A stretch of 25,971 nucleotides of DNA from NCBI GenBank assembly GCA_000435635.1, contig FR882144.1, positions 1-25,971 on the forward strand, in the 5' to 3' direction. This stretch comes from Prevotella sp. CAG:1320. Lineage in GTDB: Bacteria > Bacteroidota > Bacteroidia > Bacteroidales > Bacteroidaceae. Below are positions 8,036-16,955 of this stretch, one piece after another; position 1 is the stretch's first letter; each line of letters opens with the position of its first letter. The notes under the pieces were generated by a model. The model saw nothing but the letters and a program-made list of their open reading frames with translations. It searched no databases and was not told where the DNA came from. The position numbers were made by a program, and so were the translations under genes.

Positions 8036-9280
8036 CTACTCGTCTCTCATAGCATCCACGGGCTTGATGTTCATCGCGCGGAGCGCGGGAGCCAAGCCCG
8101 CCAATATGCCCAATACCATCAACATGGCCACTGCTCCCAAGGCCGTCCAGAAGTCCACTTGGTAGTGGGCGGCCTCTATGCCGTCTGTGGTGTTGGCCAG
8201 TTGCAGCATCTGGAGGATGGCCACGGCGAAGAGGATGCCGCTCATGCCCGCCACGGCGGTGAGGGCGATGCTCTCGGATATGATTTGCGACAAGATAACC
8301 TTGGGCGTGGCTCCAATGGCACGGCGGATACCTATTTCCGTAGTGCGTTCCCTGACGGTTACCATCATGATATTGCTTACGCCGATGGCTCCAGCCAGTA
8401 GTGTGCCGATGCCCACCAACCATATCAGGAAATTGACACCCTTAAATAAGTTGTCAAGCAAACCGAAAAGCACCTCGGTGTTGAATACCGTGACGGCTTT
8501 CTCGTCGGTAGGATCTATGTCGTGAGGTCTTGCGACGACTTCCCTGATGCGAGGCGTTATCTCGCTGATGACTACGCCTGGCTTGGCGGTAAGACATATT
8601 AGGTCTATCTCGTCACCTCTGTTGTAGAGTCGTTGCAATAGGGTATAGGGCACCACTATGGAGTTTTGCGAGCTGCCGTTGATGCTCATGGAGGACGTGC
8701 CATAGTCTACGCCGATGACAGTATAGTAGGTACTGTCTACCCTGATGACCTGTCCGCAAGGGTCGATGTTCTCGGGAAAGAGCGTCTTGTAGATTTGCTT
8801 TCCAAGGACACAGACCTTTCTGTCTTCACGCACGTCCATCTCGTTGATGTATCGTCCATAGCGCATCACGGGAGCGTCTATCAGTTGATATTCGGGCATC
8901 ATGCCCTTCAACGGGCCGCTGCATTTCTTGTCGCCACGTATGGCGCTAGTGCCCCATTGCGATAGTTGTGGGGTCACCACGTCCAGTCCTGGCACTTGCT
9001 CTTTCAGCCGCTTGATGTCTTGCGATGTCATGGTCCAATATCTACCTTTGCGGAAACCATGGTAGGCCTTGGTGGTTTTTTGGGAGAAGATGATGGCGCT
9101 GTTGGTGGCGAAACCCTCGAAGTTGGACTGCAGGAGTTGCTTAAGTCCTTGCCCGCCGCCGATTAACGCCACTAGCATGAAGACACCCCAAAACACGCCG
9201 AAGCCCGTCAGTATAGACCTGCTCTTGTTGCGGGTGATGGTGTCCAGTATTTCCTTATAGGTATCGATGTCTATCTTCAT
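8036..9280 (-). CDS. MacB-like ABC transporter permease (FtsX family), second copy
   Basis: A 414-residue permease with an N-terminal membrane helix (about 18-42), a large periplasmic MacB_PCD domain (about 45-265) and three C-terminal helices of the FtsX domain. It has the family stretch VSNIMMVTVRERTTEIGIRRAIGA just after the second helix and ends ALRAMNIKPVDAMRDE, as is usual. There is no ATPase domain, which is supplied by the separate gene upstream. Its ATG overlaps the stop of the other permease (ATGA, 9277-9280). Together with that gene it probably forms a heterodimeric pore. The substrate is unknown. Confidence 0.93.
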   Translation of the reverse strand: MKIDIDTYKEILDTITRNKSRSILTGFGVFWGVFMLVALIGGGQGLKQLLQSNFEGFATNSAIIFSQKTTKAYHGFRKGRYWTMTSQDIKRLKEQVPGLDVVTPQLSQWGTSAIRGDKKCSGPLKGMMPEYQLIDAPVMRYGRYINEMDVREDRKVCVLGKQIYKTLFPENIDPCGQVIRVDSTYYTVIGVDYGTSSMSINGSSQNSIVVPYTLLQRLYNRGDEIDLICLTAKPGVVISEITPRIREVVARPHDIDPTDEKAVTVFNTEVLFGLLDNLFKGVNFLIWLVGIGTLLAGAIGVSNIMMVTVRERTTEIGIRRAIGATPKVILSQIISESIALTAVAGMSGILFAVAILQMLQLANTTDGIEAAHYQVDFWTALGAVAMLMVLGILAGLAPALRAMNIKPVDAMRDE

Positions 9281-10536
9281 TCTGCTCTCAATGCTTCAAT
9301 GGGTCTTATATGCGCTGCCTTGCGTGCGGGGATGAGCCCCGCGAGCGTACCGGCGATAATCATGACCAAAGTGGCTTCCACGCAAACATCCAGTCCCACG
9401 GTGGGGTTGACGAAAAGAGTGGTCTTGAAAAGTCCGGTGTCTGTCTGCTCATGGCCTATCGTGGCATCCATGTATTGATTGGCCGCTATGCCTATCACCA
9501 TACCTATATAGCCAAAGAAGGTGGTGATGATGACGCTCTCCACGATGATGAGTTTCAAGATGGAGAGGGGCTTGGCTCCTATTGCCTTGCGTATGCCGAA
9601 TTCCCGGGTGCGTTCTTTGACGCTGATGAGCATGATGTTGCTTACGCCCACGATACCGCTCAACAGGGTGAAGATACCTATAATCCAAAGGGCGGTGCGG
9701 ATGATGCTCATGCCCTGGTTCATTTGCATGTTGTTGAGGAAGCGGTTCCATATCCAGATAGTTTCCTCATCTTCTGGGGCGGCCTGGTGGTTGGCGTTGA
9801 TGGTGCGACGGTAAGCGTCCTCAAAAGCCTCGTTCTCCTCTTCGCTCTCCAGTCCATGGAAACTGAACATGAATCGGTCTGCCCGGTCTCCCTTGTTGTA
9901 GAGTATGCGGAGAGTGGTAAACGGGGTATAGACCACGTCGTTCATCTCGCTCTCGTCGTTGTCATAGATACCCACGACCTGGAAGGCGATGTTGTCCACT
10001 TTGACCTGTTGGCCTATCAGCCTACCGCAATCATGCGGTTCCAGTTCCTTGGCGTTGGTTTCGCTAAGTACCAGCACTTTTCTGTTTTCGTTGATGTCCA
10101 CTTGATTGATGAACCTGCCATGGAGCATGTCCATCTTGTCGATTTCCGCCATGTTCGGATAGACTCCTTCCATGCTGGAGGAGAAGTAGTTCTCTCCCAG
10201 GGCCACGTTAGCGGTGCCTTGCCAGATAGTCGCTCCCGCTTTGTCGATGATGTGGTTGAATTTTTGGTTAGTGGTGTTGAAGTCTTGGTCTTCCAATTCA
10301 ATGTATCGGCCTTCTTGCAGTCCATTGTAGGGTATGGAAGTCTGCCCTGAATAGACCACCATGGAATTATCCAGCACACTTCCGGCGTTTTGCTCCAGGG
10401 CATTGATGAGTCCATTGCCCGATCCCAGCAGGAAGATGAGCATGAATATGCCCCATGCCACCGCGAAACCGGTAAGCGCGGTCCTGAGTTTGTTGCGTTT
10501 GGCCGTAGACCATATTTCGGTGATGATATCTCTCAT
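9277..10536 (-). CDS. MacB-like ABC transporter permease (FtsX family), first copy
   Basis: A 419-residue permease with the same layout as its neighbour: first helix about 18-42, periplasmic MacB_PCD domain, then three helices of the FtsX domain with SNIMLISVKERTREFGIRKA and the ending ARKAAHIRPIEALRAE. The two permeases clearly derive from a duplication but are well diverged, which suggests an obligate heterodimer rather than redundancy. It starts 2 bp after the ATPase stop and overlaps the next permease by 4 bp, so translation is probably coupled along the operon. Confidence 0.93.
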   Translation of the reverse strand: MRDIITEIWSTAKRNKLRTALTGFAVAWGIFMLIFLLGSGNGLINALEQNAGSVLDNSMVVYSGQTSIPYNGLQEGRYIELEDQDFNTTNQKFNHIIDKAGATIWQGTANVALGENYFSSSMEGVYPNMAEIDKMDMLHGRFINQVDINENRKVLVLSETNAKELEPHDCGRLIGQQVKVDNIAFQVVGIYDNDESEMNDVVYTPFTTLRILYNKGDRADRFMFSFHGLESEEENEAFEDAYRRTINANHQAAPEDEETIWIWNRFLNNMQMNQGMSIIRTALWIIGIFTLLSGIVGVSNIMLISVKERTREFGIRKAIGAKPLSILKLIIVESVIITTFFGYIGMVIGIAANQYMDATIGHEQTDTGLFKTTLFVNPTVGLDVCVEATLVMIIAGTLAGLIPARKAAHIRPIEALRAE

Positions 10537-10538
10537 GG

Positions 10539-11258
10539 CTATTTCATCATTCCATTGATGCCGAATGGGCTGGCGTCGTGGCGCAGGTTTTCCTCTATGC
10601 TGCCTATCAGTCCGTCTTTGATATGTATAATCTTGTTGGTCTCGTTGGCCACACCGCTTTCGTGGGTTACCACTACGATGGTCTTCCGCTCTTCCTCGTT
10701 GAGTTGCTTGAGCAGTTGCATCACCTCCACGGATGTCTTGGAATCCAGTGCTCCCGTAGGCTCATCCGCCAAGATGACTTTGGGGTTTGTGATTAACGCC
10801 CTGGCTATGGCCACACGTTGTTTTTGTCCGCCTGAAAGCTCGTTGGGATAGTGGTTGGCCCAAGCCGCGAGTCCTAGTCGGTCTAGATATTCCATGGCCA
10901 TCTGGTGGCGTTTCTTGCGGCTTATTCCTTGATAGAACAATGGCAATTCTACGTTTTCCACAGCGGTCTTGAAGCCAATCAAGTTGAATGACTGGAAGAT
11001 GAAACCTATGAAGTGGTTACGGTATTCAGCGGCGCGGGTCTCGCTCAGGTTCTTGATAAGCGTGCCCGCCAGGGTGTATTCCCCTGTATCATAGTTGTCC
11101 AGGATACCGAGTATGTTGAGCAGGGTAGACTTCCCAGAGCCAGAGGCACCCATGATGGAGACGAACTCTCCCTCACCGATTTCCAGGTTGATGCCCTTGA
11201 GCACGTGCAGGGGCTGCGCTCCCTGGTAAGTCTTGTTGATGTCCTTGAGATGTATCAT
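10539..11258 (-). CDS. ABC transporter ATP-binding protein (LolD/MacB type)
   Basis: A 239-residue ATPase that should power the two MacB-like permeases downstream. All nucleotide-binding motifs are intact: Walker A GASGSGKST (37-45), Q-loop Gln89, signature LSGGQ (141-145), Walker B VILADEP (161-167) and H-loop His199. The short chain with no extra domain fits the LolD/MacB subfamily of mechanotransmission transporters. It is the first gene of the minus-strand operon. The 84-bp gap to nadK upstream shows no clear promoter, so read-through from nadK is possible. Confidence 0.95.
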   Translation of the reverse strand: MIHLKDINKTYQGAQPLHVLKGINLEIGEGEFVSIMGASGSGKSTLLNILGILDNYDTGEYTLAGTLIKNLSETRAAEYRNHFIGFIFQSFNLIGFKTAVENVELPLFYQGISRKKRHQMAMEYLDRLGLAAWANHYPNELSGGQKQRVAIARALITNPKVILADEPTGALDSKTSVEVMQLLKQLNEEERKTIVVVTHESGVANETNKIIHIKDGLIGSIEENLRHDASPFGINGMMK

Positions 11259-11342
11259 TTCCGTAAGTGATTTGTCGTTAGACGTACAGTGACGCAGAAA
11301 AGTTGCGCGGTGTTGGCAAAAAGTTCTTGGAGGGGGAGAGGC

Positions 11343-12277
11343 TTATCCCCTTTGGCGGGTATCGGCCCCCCACATCAGCTTTTCCCTTAGGGTGCTGAAG
11401 TAACGCTGGTTTTTCTGCTTCACGATACGCACTTGGTAGGGAGCCTTGCGTATGGTGAGTTGGGTACCCTCTTGCATTTTCTCGCTTCTTCCATCTATGG
11501 CCACCAGGAAATTATGGCTACGACTTTCCACGTCAAGGGTGATTTCGCAAGTATCGTTGACTACGATGGGGCGAATATTGAGGCTATGGGGTGCGACGGG
11601 TGTGATGCAAAGACTGTTGTCTTGAGGCACGATGATGGGGCCGCCGTTGGAGAGATTATAGGCGGTTGAGGCTGTGGGGGGGGGGATGGTTAGTTCTTCC
11701 CTTTGGTTGGCCCTGTGGGCGTGGCAATGATAAGTCCATCCGCTTGGTAGGCCACGAGCAATTCCCCGTCAATGTGCGTACGAATGGTAATCATCGAGGC
11801 GATATCCCGTTTCAGCACGGCGATATCGTTGAGGGCGTAGGGATAACCCGTGATAGGTTCGCCATTTGCCTCTACCTGTATCACGGTGTGGTTCTCTATT
11901 TTGTATTCCCCTAAGTAAATGCTGTTCAAGGCAGATTCTATCTCGCTGGGCAATACGTCTGCCAAGAAGCCCATGCGCCCCATGTTCACTCCGATAATGG
12001 GTATCTGCTTGGCACCCACACGGCTGGCCGCTTTCAGGAACGTACCGTCTCCACCCATGGAGATGGCGTAATCAGCTTGGAAATCCATGCCATCAAAGAC
12101 TCCTGCTATTTCCATCTCGAGTCGCTGCTCTTGGGTGAGGAAGTCATAGAACATGCGATCCATGTATACCTCAGCCTGTTTTTCGCTCAGGTATGAAAGC
12201 ACTTTCTGTATGGGAATAGCCTTCTTTATTTGGTATTCATTGCCGAAAATGGCGAATTTCAATAGCCTCTGTGCCAT
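11343..12277 (-). pseudogene. nadK: NAD kinase gene interrupted by a 41-bp insertion
   Basis: NAD kinase phosphorylates NAD+ to NADP+ in the cytoplasm. The N-terminal part (12277 down to 11690) starts MAQRLLKFAIFGNEYQ, carries the GGDGT nucleotide motif at residues 75-79 and YALNDIAVL, and reaches [10 protein letters not shown] (180-189) before going off-frame to a stop. The C-terminal part resumes in the -1 frame with [10 protein letters not shown] and [19 protein letters not shown], ending at 11343. Deleting 11671-11711 joins ATPTG directly to STAYN and gives a 297-residue protein of normal family length. Coding is otherwise intact, so the lesion is recent or an artefact. As given, the product would be truncated at about 195 residues and lack the C-terminal NAD-binding part. 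Confidence 0.9.
11671..11711 (-). other. 41-bp insertion in nadK with flanking 7-bp direct repeat and G10 tract
   Basis: CTGTGGG occurs at 11672-11678 and again at 11713-11719, exactly 41 bp apart. On the coding strand the insert brings an in-frame TAA and a run of ten C (11676-11685 on the plus strand). The repeat similarity extends imperfectly: CCCACAG followed by three differing bases and then CAACC occurs at both ends. This fits an imperfect tandem duplication, a small insertion with target duplication, or an assembly error near the homopolymer. Confidence 0.8.
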
Positions 12278-12281
12278 TTAT

Positions 12282-12312
12282 TTTGTCGTTTCAAGATTAT
12301 TCGTTATATTTG
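12282..12312 (+). promoter_or_regulatory. Promoter of the DJ-1/ispD/recG operon
   Basis: TTTG at 12282-12285 and TATATTTG at 12305-12312 are separated by 19 bp, a full match to the Bacteroidetes consensus TTTG-N19-21-TAnnTTTG. It lies in the divergent gap between nadK and the DJ-1 gene and points to the latter, with a leader of about 75 bases. Confidence 0.8.
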
Positions 12313-12347
12313 CGGAACTTACCCAGGACAGTTGACGTTCCTGTTTG

Positions 12348-12355
12348 CAAAAGTA
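12348..12355 (-). promoter_or_regulatory. Possible -7 element for nadK
   Basis: On the minus strand this reads TACTTTTG (TAnnTTTG), about 70 bases before the nadK ATG. No matching -33 TTTG is seen at normal spacing, so the call is weak. Confidence 0.35.
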
Positions 12356-12394
12356 GTGAAAAATGACGAAAGTACTTATAAAACCTTAATTTTT

Positions 12395-12958
12395 ATGGCA
12401 AAAGTATATGAATTCTTGGCTGATGGCTTTGAGGAGATAGAGGCATTGGCGGTAGTTGACGTATTGCGTAGGGGTGGCATAGACATCCAGACCGTGAGTA
12501 TCATGGGCAGGGAGTGGGTAGAGACCTCGCATGGCGTGAAGGTGATGGCCGACTTGATGTTTGAGCAAGCAGACTTAGGCGACGCGGATATGCTGCTGCT
12601 TCCAGGTGGTATGCCTGGTAGCCTGCATTTGAAAGAGCATGAAGGGCTAAAGCAAGCTCTATTGGCTCAGGCTGCCGCAGGCAAGCGTATAGGAGCGATA
12701 TGCGCCGCTCCCATGGTCTTGGCCGCCCATGGATTGCTTGACGGAAAGAAAGCTACTTGCTATCCAGGATTTGAGACACACTTACCCAACGCTATTTATA
12801 CCGCCCAGTTGGTGGAAGAGGATGGCCTTATTACTACTGGTGAGGGGCCTGCCGCGGTGTTGCCCTATGCTTATGCTATTTTAAGTTACTTCGTGGGCGA
12901 AGAGAAGTCGAAGGAGATACAAGACCAGATGCTCTATACGCATCTTATGGCTCAATAA
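12395..12958 (+). CDS. DJ-1/PfpI family protein
   Basis: A 187-residue cytoplasmic protein of the DJ-1/ThiJ/PfpI superfamily, close to the DJ-1/YajL branch. The conserved acid is Glu16 in DGFEEIEAL and the nucleophile is Cys103 in GAICAAP, the typical nucleophile-elbow position. YajL/DJ-1 proteins are linked to oxidative stress and protein or glyoxal repair; which applies here is unknown. The ATG at 12395 is chosen over upstream in-frame codons (from 12332) because MAKVYEFLADGFEEIE is the family N-terminus. It is the first gene of the operon with ispD (10-bp gap) and recG. Confidence 0.9.
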   Translation: MAKVYEFLADGFEEIEALAVVDVLRRGGIDIQTVSIMGREWVETSHGVKVMADLMFEQADLGDADMLLLPGGMPGSLHLKEHEGLKQALLAQAAAGKRIGAICAAPMVLAAHGLLDGKKATCYPGFETHLPNAIYTAQLVEEDGLITTGEGPAAVLPYAYAILSYFVGEEKSKEIQDQMLYTHLMAQ

Positions 12959-12968
12959 GGAGATATCC

Positions 12969-13655
12969 ATGGACTATGTGATTATCGTGGCTGGAGGTAA
13001 GGGCTTGCGCATGGGGGGTGATACGCCCAAGCAGTTTTTGCCCTTGGCTGGCAAACCTATCTTGATGCGCACCATTGAGCGTTTCCGTGCTTATAGCGAG
13101 CGTATAGGCATTATAGTCGTGCTGCCACAGGAACAGCAGGCTTACTGGAAAGAGCTTTGTGAAAGATATGATTTTCGTGTGCCTCACCAGATAGCCAACG
13201 GAGGCGCTACTCGTTTTGAGTCTTCCCGTAATGGTCTTTCCTTGGTTCCTGATGAGGCAGAAGGAATTGTGGCTTTCCATGATGGTGTGCGCCCCTTGGT
13301 GCCTGTCAGTGTGATAGATGATTGCTATGAGACAGCTCGCGATAGCTTTGCCGCCATTCCCGTGATACCTGTCAATGATTCTCTTCGCAGAATGGAAGGA
13401 GAGGGAAGGAGCCATGCTGTCTATCGTCCAGACTACAAGGCGGTGCAGACACCGCAGGCTTTTGACATTTCCTTAGCCAAGCAGGCTTTCCGTCAACCTT
13501 ATCGAGAGTCTTTTACCGATGACGCTACCGTGGTGGAAAGCCTTGGTTGCCAGGTGGCGTTGGTGGAAGGCAGCAGGGAGAATATCAAGATTACCACCCC
13601 AATAGACATATTGGTGGCGGAAGCTTACCTAAATGAGGCCAAAACCAATCACTAG
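12969..13655 (+). CDS. ispD: 2-C-methyl-D-erythritol 4-phosphate cytidylyltransferase
   Basis: Third step of the non-mevalonate isoprenoid pathway: MEP plus CTP gives CDP-methylerythritol and pyrophosphate. The 228-residue length is typical. The N-terminal nucleotide motif (AGGKGLRMGGDTPKQF) has Arg14 and Lys21 at the positions of the catalytic Arg and Lys of the E. coli enzyme. HDGVRPLV, VNDSL and QTPQAFD follow in family order. Unusually for this group there is a good Shine-Dalgarno, AAGGAG at 12957-12962, 6 bases before the ATG and overlapping the stop of the DJ-1 gene. Co-transcribed with recG 17 bp downstream. Confidence 0.95.
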   Translation: MDYVIIVAGGKGLRMGGDTPKQFLPLAGKPILMRTIERFRAYSERIGIIVVLPQEQQAYWKELCERYDFRVPHQIANGGATRFESSRNGLSLVPDEAEGIVAFHDGVRPLVPVSVIDDCYETARDSFAAIPVIPVNDSLRRMEGEGRSHAVYRPDYKAVQTPQAFDISLAKQAFRQPYRESFTDDATVVESLGCQVALVEGSRENIKITTPIDILVAEAYLNEAKTNH

Positions 13656-13672
13656 ATTGTCAAAAAGCAGAT

Positions 13673-15772
13673 ATGGGTGGCATATTAGACCAAGACATCA
13701 AGTTCTTGCCAGGTGTAGGGCCTCAGCGCAAGGTCTTGCTGGCCAAGGAGCTAGGCATAGAGACTTACGCGGATCTCTTGGCTTATTATCCCTATAAATA
13801 TGTGGATAGGTCGAAAGTTTACCCTATCAGAGAACTGAATAGCGAGATGCCCTTTGTGCAGGTGAAGGGACGAATACTCAGTTTCGAGCAATATGACATG
13901 GGAGGGCGCAAGAAAAGGTTGGTGGCCCATTTCTCTGATGGTACAGGCGTGGTAGACTTAGTGTGGTTTACGTATGTGCAACACGCTCAAAAGACTTACA
14001 AGATAGGGGTGGAATACGTGGTGTTTGGTCGTCCTGGTATCTATGGAGGTAGATTCCAGTTTGCCCATCCCGAGATGGAAGAAGTCACGAAGTTAAATCT
14101 TTCCGCTTTGGGATTGCAGCCCTATTATAACACTACCCAGCGGATGAAAAACGCCAATCTCACCTCGCAAGGAATGGGAAAACTCACCAGGGCGCTAGTG
14201 GATTTATTGCCCAGCCCGTTGCCAGAGACTTTGCCCTCGTTTATCACTAAACCTTTGCATTTACTTTCCAGGGATGAGGCTTGCCGTTGGATACATTATC
14301 CTAAAGATGTCAAGCAGGTACAACTGGCCAGGATAAGGCTTAAGTTTGAGGAGTTATTCTATTTGCAGCTAAATATAATAAGGTACGCGCGCGCGAGGCA
14401 AATACGTTATCAGGGATATATTTTTCCTCGTGTGGGGAAATTGTTCAACGCGTTTTATGCCCATCATTTGCCTTTCGCTCTTACCCAGGCCCAAATGCGC
14501 GTGATGCATGAAATACATGCAGACCTGCGCTCTGGCCACCAAATGAACAGGCTATTGCAGGGTGATGTAGGGTCTGGAAAGACGCTGGTGGCGTTGATGA
14601 CCATGCTCATTGCCATAGACAATGGCTTTCAGGCTTGTATCATGGCTCCCACGGAGATACTCGCGGAACAACACCTGCAGACCATCAGGAACTTTTTGGG
14701 CGACATGCCTATCAGGGTGGAGCTGCTGACAGGCAAGGTGAAAGGCAAGACAAGGCAGTCTGTGCTGCAAGGTCTGATAGATGGCGGCGTGGGGATATTG
14801 GTCGGTACGCATGCCGTGATAGAAGAGAACGTGCGCTTTGCCCGTCTAGGCATCGCCGTGATAGATGAGCAGCATCGGTTTGGCGTAGCGCAGCGAGCCA
14901 AGTTATGGGTGAAGAGCGACAATCCGCCTCATGTGTTAGTGATGACCGCTACGCCTATTCCTCGCACATTGGCCATGACTCTTTATGGTGATTTGGACGT
15001 GAGTGTGATAGACGAGTTGCCGCCTGGGCGCAAGCCTATCCAGACTTTGCATGTCTACGATGACCAGATTGCGGGGCTGTTTGACAGGATACGCCGGCAG
15101 GTATCATTAGGCCGGCAAGTTTATGTGGTTTATCCCCTTATCCAGGAAAGTGAGAAGATAGACCTGAAGAATCTTGAAGAGGGTTTTGCCTTGTTGCAGT
15201 CCGTTTTCCCGGAATTCCGTCTCAGCAAGCTGCATGGCAAAATGAAGTCGGTCGAGAAAGAAAGTGAAATGGCTCGTTTCCTGGCTGGGGAGACCCAGAT
15301 ACTCGTGGCCACCACGGTGATAGAGGTGGGGGTGAATGTGCCTAATGCCTCTGTCATGATAATCATGGATGCCCAACGTTTCGGTCTATCCCAGTTACAT
15401 CAGTTGAGAGGCAGGGTAGGACGTGGAGCGGAACAAAGCTATTGCGTGTTGGTGACCAATCGCAAACTGGCGGAGATGACTCGCAAGCGCATTGATATCA
15501 TGTGTGATACCAATGATGGTTTTCGCATTGCCGAGGCAGACTTGAAATTCCGGGGGCCTGGTGACTTGGAGGGAACGCAACAGAGTGGTATGGCTTTTGA
15601 CTTGAAAATAGCCAATATCGCCACGGATGGCCAACTGGTGCAGATGGCCAGGGATGAGGCCCGCAAGGTGGTAGACGCTGACCCTGAGTGCAATAGAAAT
15701 GACTTCGCCATGATGTGGGAAAGGTTGCGGGAATTGCGCAAGACCAATGTCAATTGGGGTGCTATCAGTTGA
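13673..15772 (+). CDS. recG: ATP-dependent DNA helicase RecG
   Basis: RecG reverses stalled replication forks and processes branched DNA. The 699-residue chain has the N-terminal wedge/OB domain (about 1-240, with FLPGVGPQRKVLLAKELG at the start and an OB-like VKGRILSFEQYD), then the two helicase domains: Walker A GDVGSGKT (297-304), motif II DEQH (398-401), TATPIPRT (425-432), and in the C-terminal half ATTVIEVGVNVPNAS and QLHQLRGRVGRG. The C-terminal RecG wedge-contact region is present (RFRIAEADL-like FRIAEADLKFRGPGD). No defects are seen. It is the last gene of the DJ-1/ispD/recG operon. Confidence 0.97.
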   Translation: MGGILDQDIKFLPGVGPQRKVLLAKELGIETYADLLAYYPYKYVDRSKVYPIRELNSEMPFVQVKGRILSFEQYDMGGRKKRLVAHFSDGTGVVDLVWFTYVQHAQKTYKIGVEYVVFGRPGIYGGRFQFAHPEMEEVTKLNLSALGLQPYYNTTQRMKNANLTSQGMGKLTRALVDLLPSPLPETLPSFITKPLHLLSRDEACRWIHYPKDVKQVQLARIRLKFEELFYLQLNIIRYARARQIRYQGYIFPRVGKLFNAFYAHHLPFALTQAQMRVMHEIHADLRSGHQMNRLLQGDVGSGKTLVALMTMLIAIDNGFQACIMAPTEILAEQHLQTIRNFLGDMPIRVELLTGKVKGKTRQSVLQGLIDGGVGILVGTHAVIEENVRFARLGIAVIDEQHRFGVAQRAKLWVKSDNPPHVLVMTATPIPRTLAMTLYGDLDVSVIDELPPGRKPIQTLHVYDDQIAGLFDRIRRQVSLGRQVYVVYPLIQESEKIDLKNLEEGFALLQSVFPEFRLSKLHGKMKSVEKESEMARFLAGETQILVATTVIEVGVNVPNASVMIIMDAQRFGLSQLHQLRGRVGRGAEQSYCVLVTNRKLAEMTRKRIDIMCDTNDGFRIAEADLKFRGPGDLEGTQQSGMAFDLKIANIATDGQLVQMARDEARKVVDADPECNRNDFAMMWERLRELRKTNVNWGAIS

Positions 15773-15857
15773 AAAATCTTGCGCCTGTAATCTTTCCAGA
15801 AAGGTTAAAAAGCCGATAAAAAGTGTTAACCCTTCCCCTTGGCTCAGAATTTTTTTG

Positions 15858-15865
15858 TAAATTTG
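15858..15865 (+). promoter_or_regulatory. -7 promoter element for the M23 peptidase gene
   Basis: TAAATTTG matches TAnnTTTG, about 100 bases before the ATG at 15966. No -33 TTTG is seen at standard spacing. The implied leader of about 90 bases contains a possible 12-codon ORF (15889-15927, MHLHGFNSPSAL) and a CATGCA-tt-TGCATG inverted repeat at 15888-15901; neither has support beyond sequence. Confidence 0.5.
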
Positions 15866-15965
15866 CCACATCTTATTTTTAGGACATCATGCATTTGCAT
15901 GGATTCAATTCTCCAAGTGCGTTATAACTTTTATGATTCCGCCAAGGAGATAAACCTGTTAAACT

Positions 15966-16919
15966 ATGGAATTTGGAAAGAACTTTAGAAGGGTAAGTAT
16001 TGTCGTATTATTAGCGTTGGCCTCCGTCCCAGTGATGGGACAAGACCTCTTGGCTCGTCAGGCTCCTGTGGACAGGAAGATGAAAGCCGTTGACACGTTG
16101 GTCACCAACCAACTGAAGATGATAGAGGAAAAGGGAAATCCCGCGAGCGAGCTCTACGGGGAATTCAGCAATGCTTACGTACACAAGACCACGACAATGC
16201 CCGACCGCTACAAGATAGATTTGCGCCACTTCTGCATGCCCACCGTGAGCAGGGTCGTGACAAGCAATTTCGGTTCGCGCTGGGGACGCAAGCACAACGC
16301 GCTTGACATCAAGGTGTACATCGGCGACACCATCCGCGCCGCTTTCTCAGGCAAGGTGCGCATCGTGAGAAACGAGCCCAGGGGCTATGGCCGGTATATT
16401 GTCATCCGTCACTATAATGGCTTGGAGACCGTATATGGCCACCTTTCCAAGCAAATCGTGAAGGAAAACCAAGAGGTGAAAGCGGGCGATGTCATCGGCC
16501 TGGGAGGCAATACGGGTCGCAGCACGGGTTCCCACTTGCACTTCGAGACCCGCCTTTGCGGTGTGGCGCTCAATCCCGCGCTTATGTTTGACTTCCGCAA
16601 TCAAGACGTGACAGGCGACTTCTATGAGTATAACAAGGCCACTTACGCACGTGAGTCCGCTGAGGCTACCCGTTTGCGTGGCAAGGTAGGTAATGGCAGC
16701 TACACCCGTGAGCAGGTGCAGGGCATCAGTCCCGTCAAGAAAGAGCAAGCCAAGAACTCTTCCACAAGTGGCGAGAAACTTTATCACAAGGTGAAGTATG
16801 GCGAGACGCTTTCCTCCATCGCCAAGAAACGCGGCGTGACCGTGGAACAGATATGCCGTCTCAATGGTTACAAGAAGAACAAGGTGCTCACCCCTGGACA
16901 GATTCTTCGTTATTCATAA
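15966..16919 (+). CDS. Secreted M23 peptidoglycan endopeptidase with C-terminal LysM
   Basis: A 317-residue exported cell-wall hydrolase. Signal peptide at about residues 1-25 (cleavage near VMG-QD). The M23/LytM domain spans about 90-215, with zinc ligands His110 and Asp114 (HNALD) and His192 in HLHFE, plus His159 (YGHL) and His190, so it should be an active zinc peptidase cutting peptide cross-links. A linker leads to one LysM repeat at about 272-316 (YHKVKYGETLSSIAKKRGV, ending LTPGQILRYS) that should bind glycan. The domain order M23 then LysM is the reverse of many NlpD-like proteins but common in Bacteroidetes. Monocistronic: promoter upstream and a terminator 37 bases downstream. Confidence 0.93.
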   Translation: MEFGKNFRRVSIVVLLALASVPVMGQDLLARQAPVDRKMKAVDTLVTNQLKMIEEKGNPASELYGEFSNAYVHKTTTMPDRYKIDLRHFCMPTVSRVVTSNFGSRWGRKHNALDIKVYIGDTIRAAFSGKVRIVRNEPRGYGRYIVIRHYNGLETVYGHLSKQIVKENQEVKAGDVIGLGGNTGRSTGSHLHFETRLCGVALNPALMFDFRNQDVTGDFYEYNKATYARESAEATRLRGKVGNGSYTREQVQGISPVKKEQAKNSSTSGEKLYHKVKYGETLSSIAKKRGVTVEQICRLNGYKKNKVLTPGQILRYS

Positions 16920-16955
16920 TATAGCTAGATTCTTCGAGACAATAGTTGATAACGG

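Noticed and set aside
11676..11685. Phase variation of nadK by slippage at the G10/C10 tract
   Set aside because: The in-frame TAA lies upstream of the tract on the coding strand, so changing tract length cannot restore the full protein.
11671..11711. The nadK insert as a tiny intron: the coding strand has CTAAC, a C10 tract and ACAG, like a eukaryotic 3' splice site
   Set aside because: There is no GT 5' end, 41 bp is too short, and a bacterial host has no spliceosome. The resemblance is coincidental.
15773..15857. Terminator after recG (short CTTTC/GAAAG stem near 15793-15808)
   Set aside because: The stem is about 8 bp with a very small loop and is followed by an A-rich, not T-rich, stretch.
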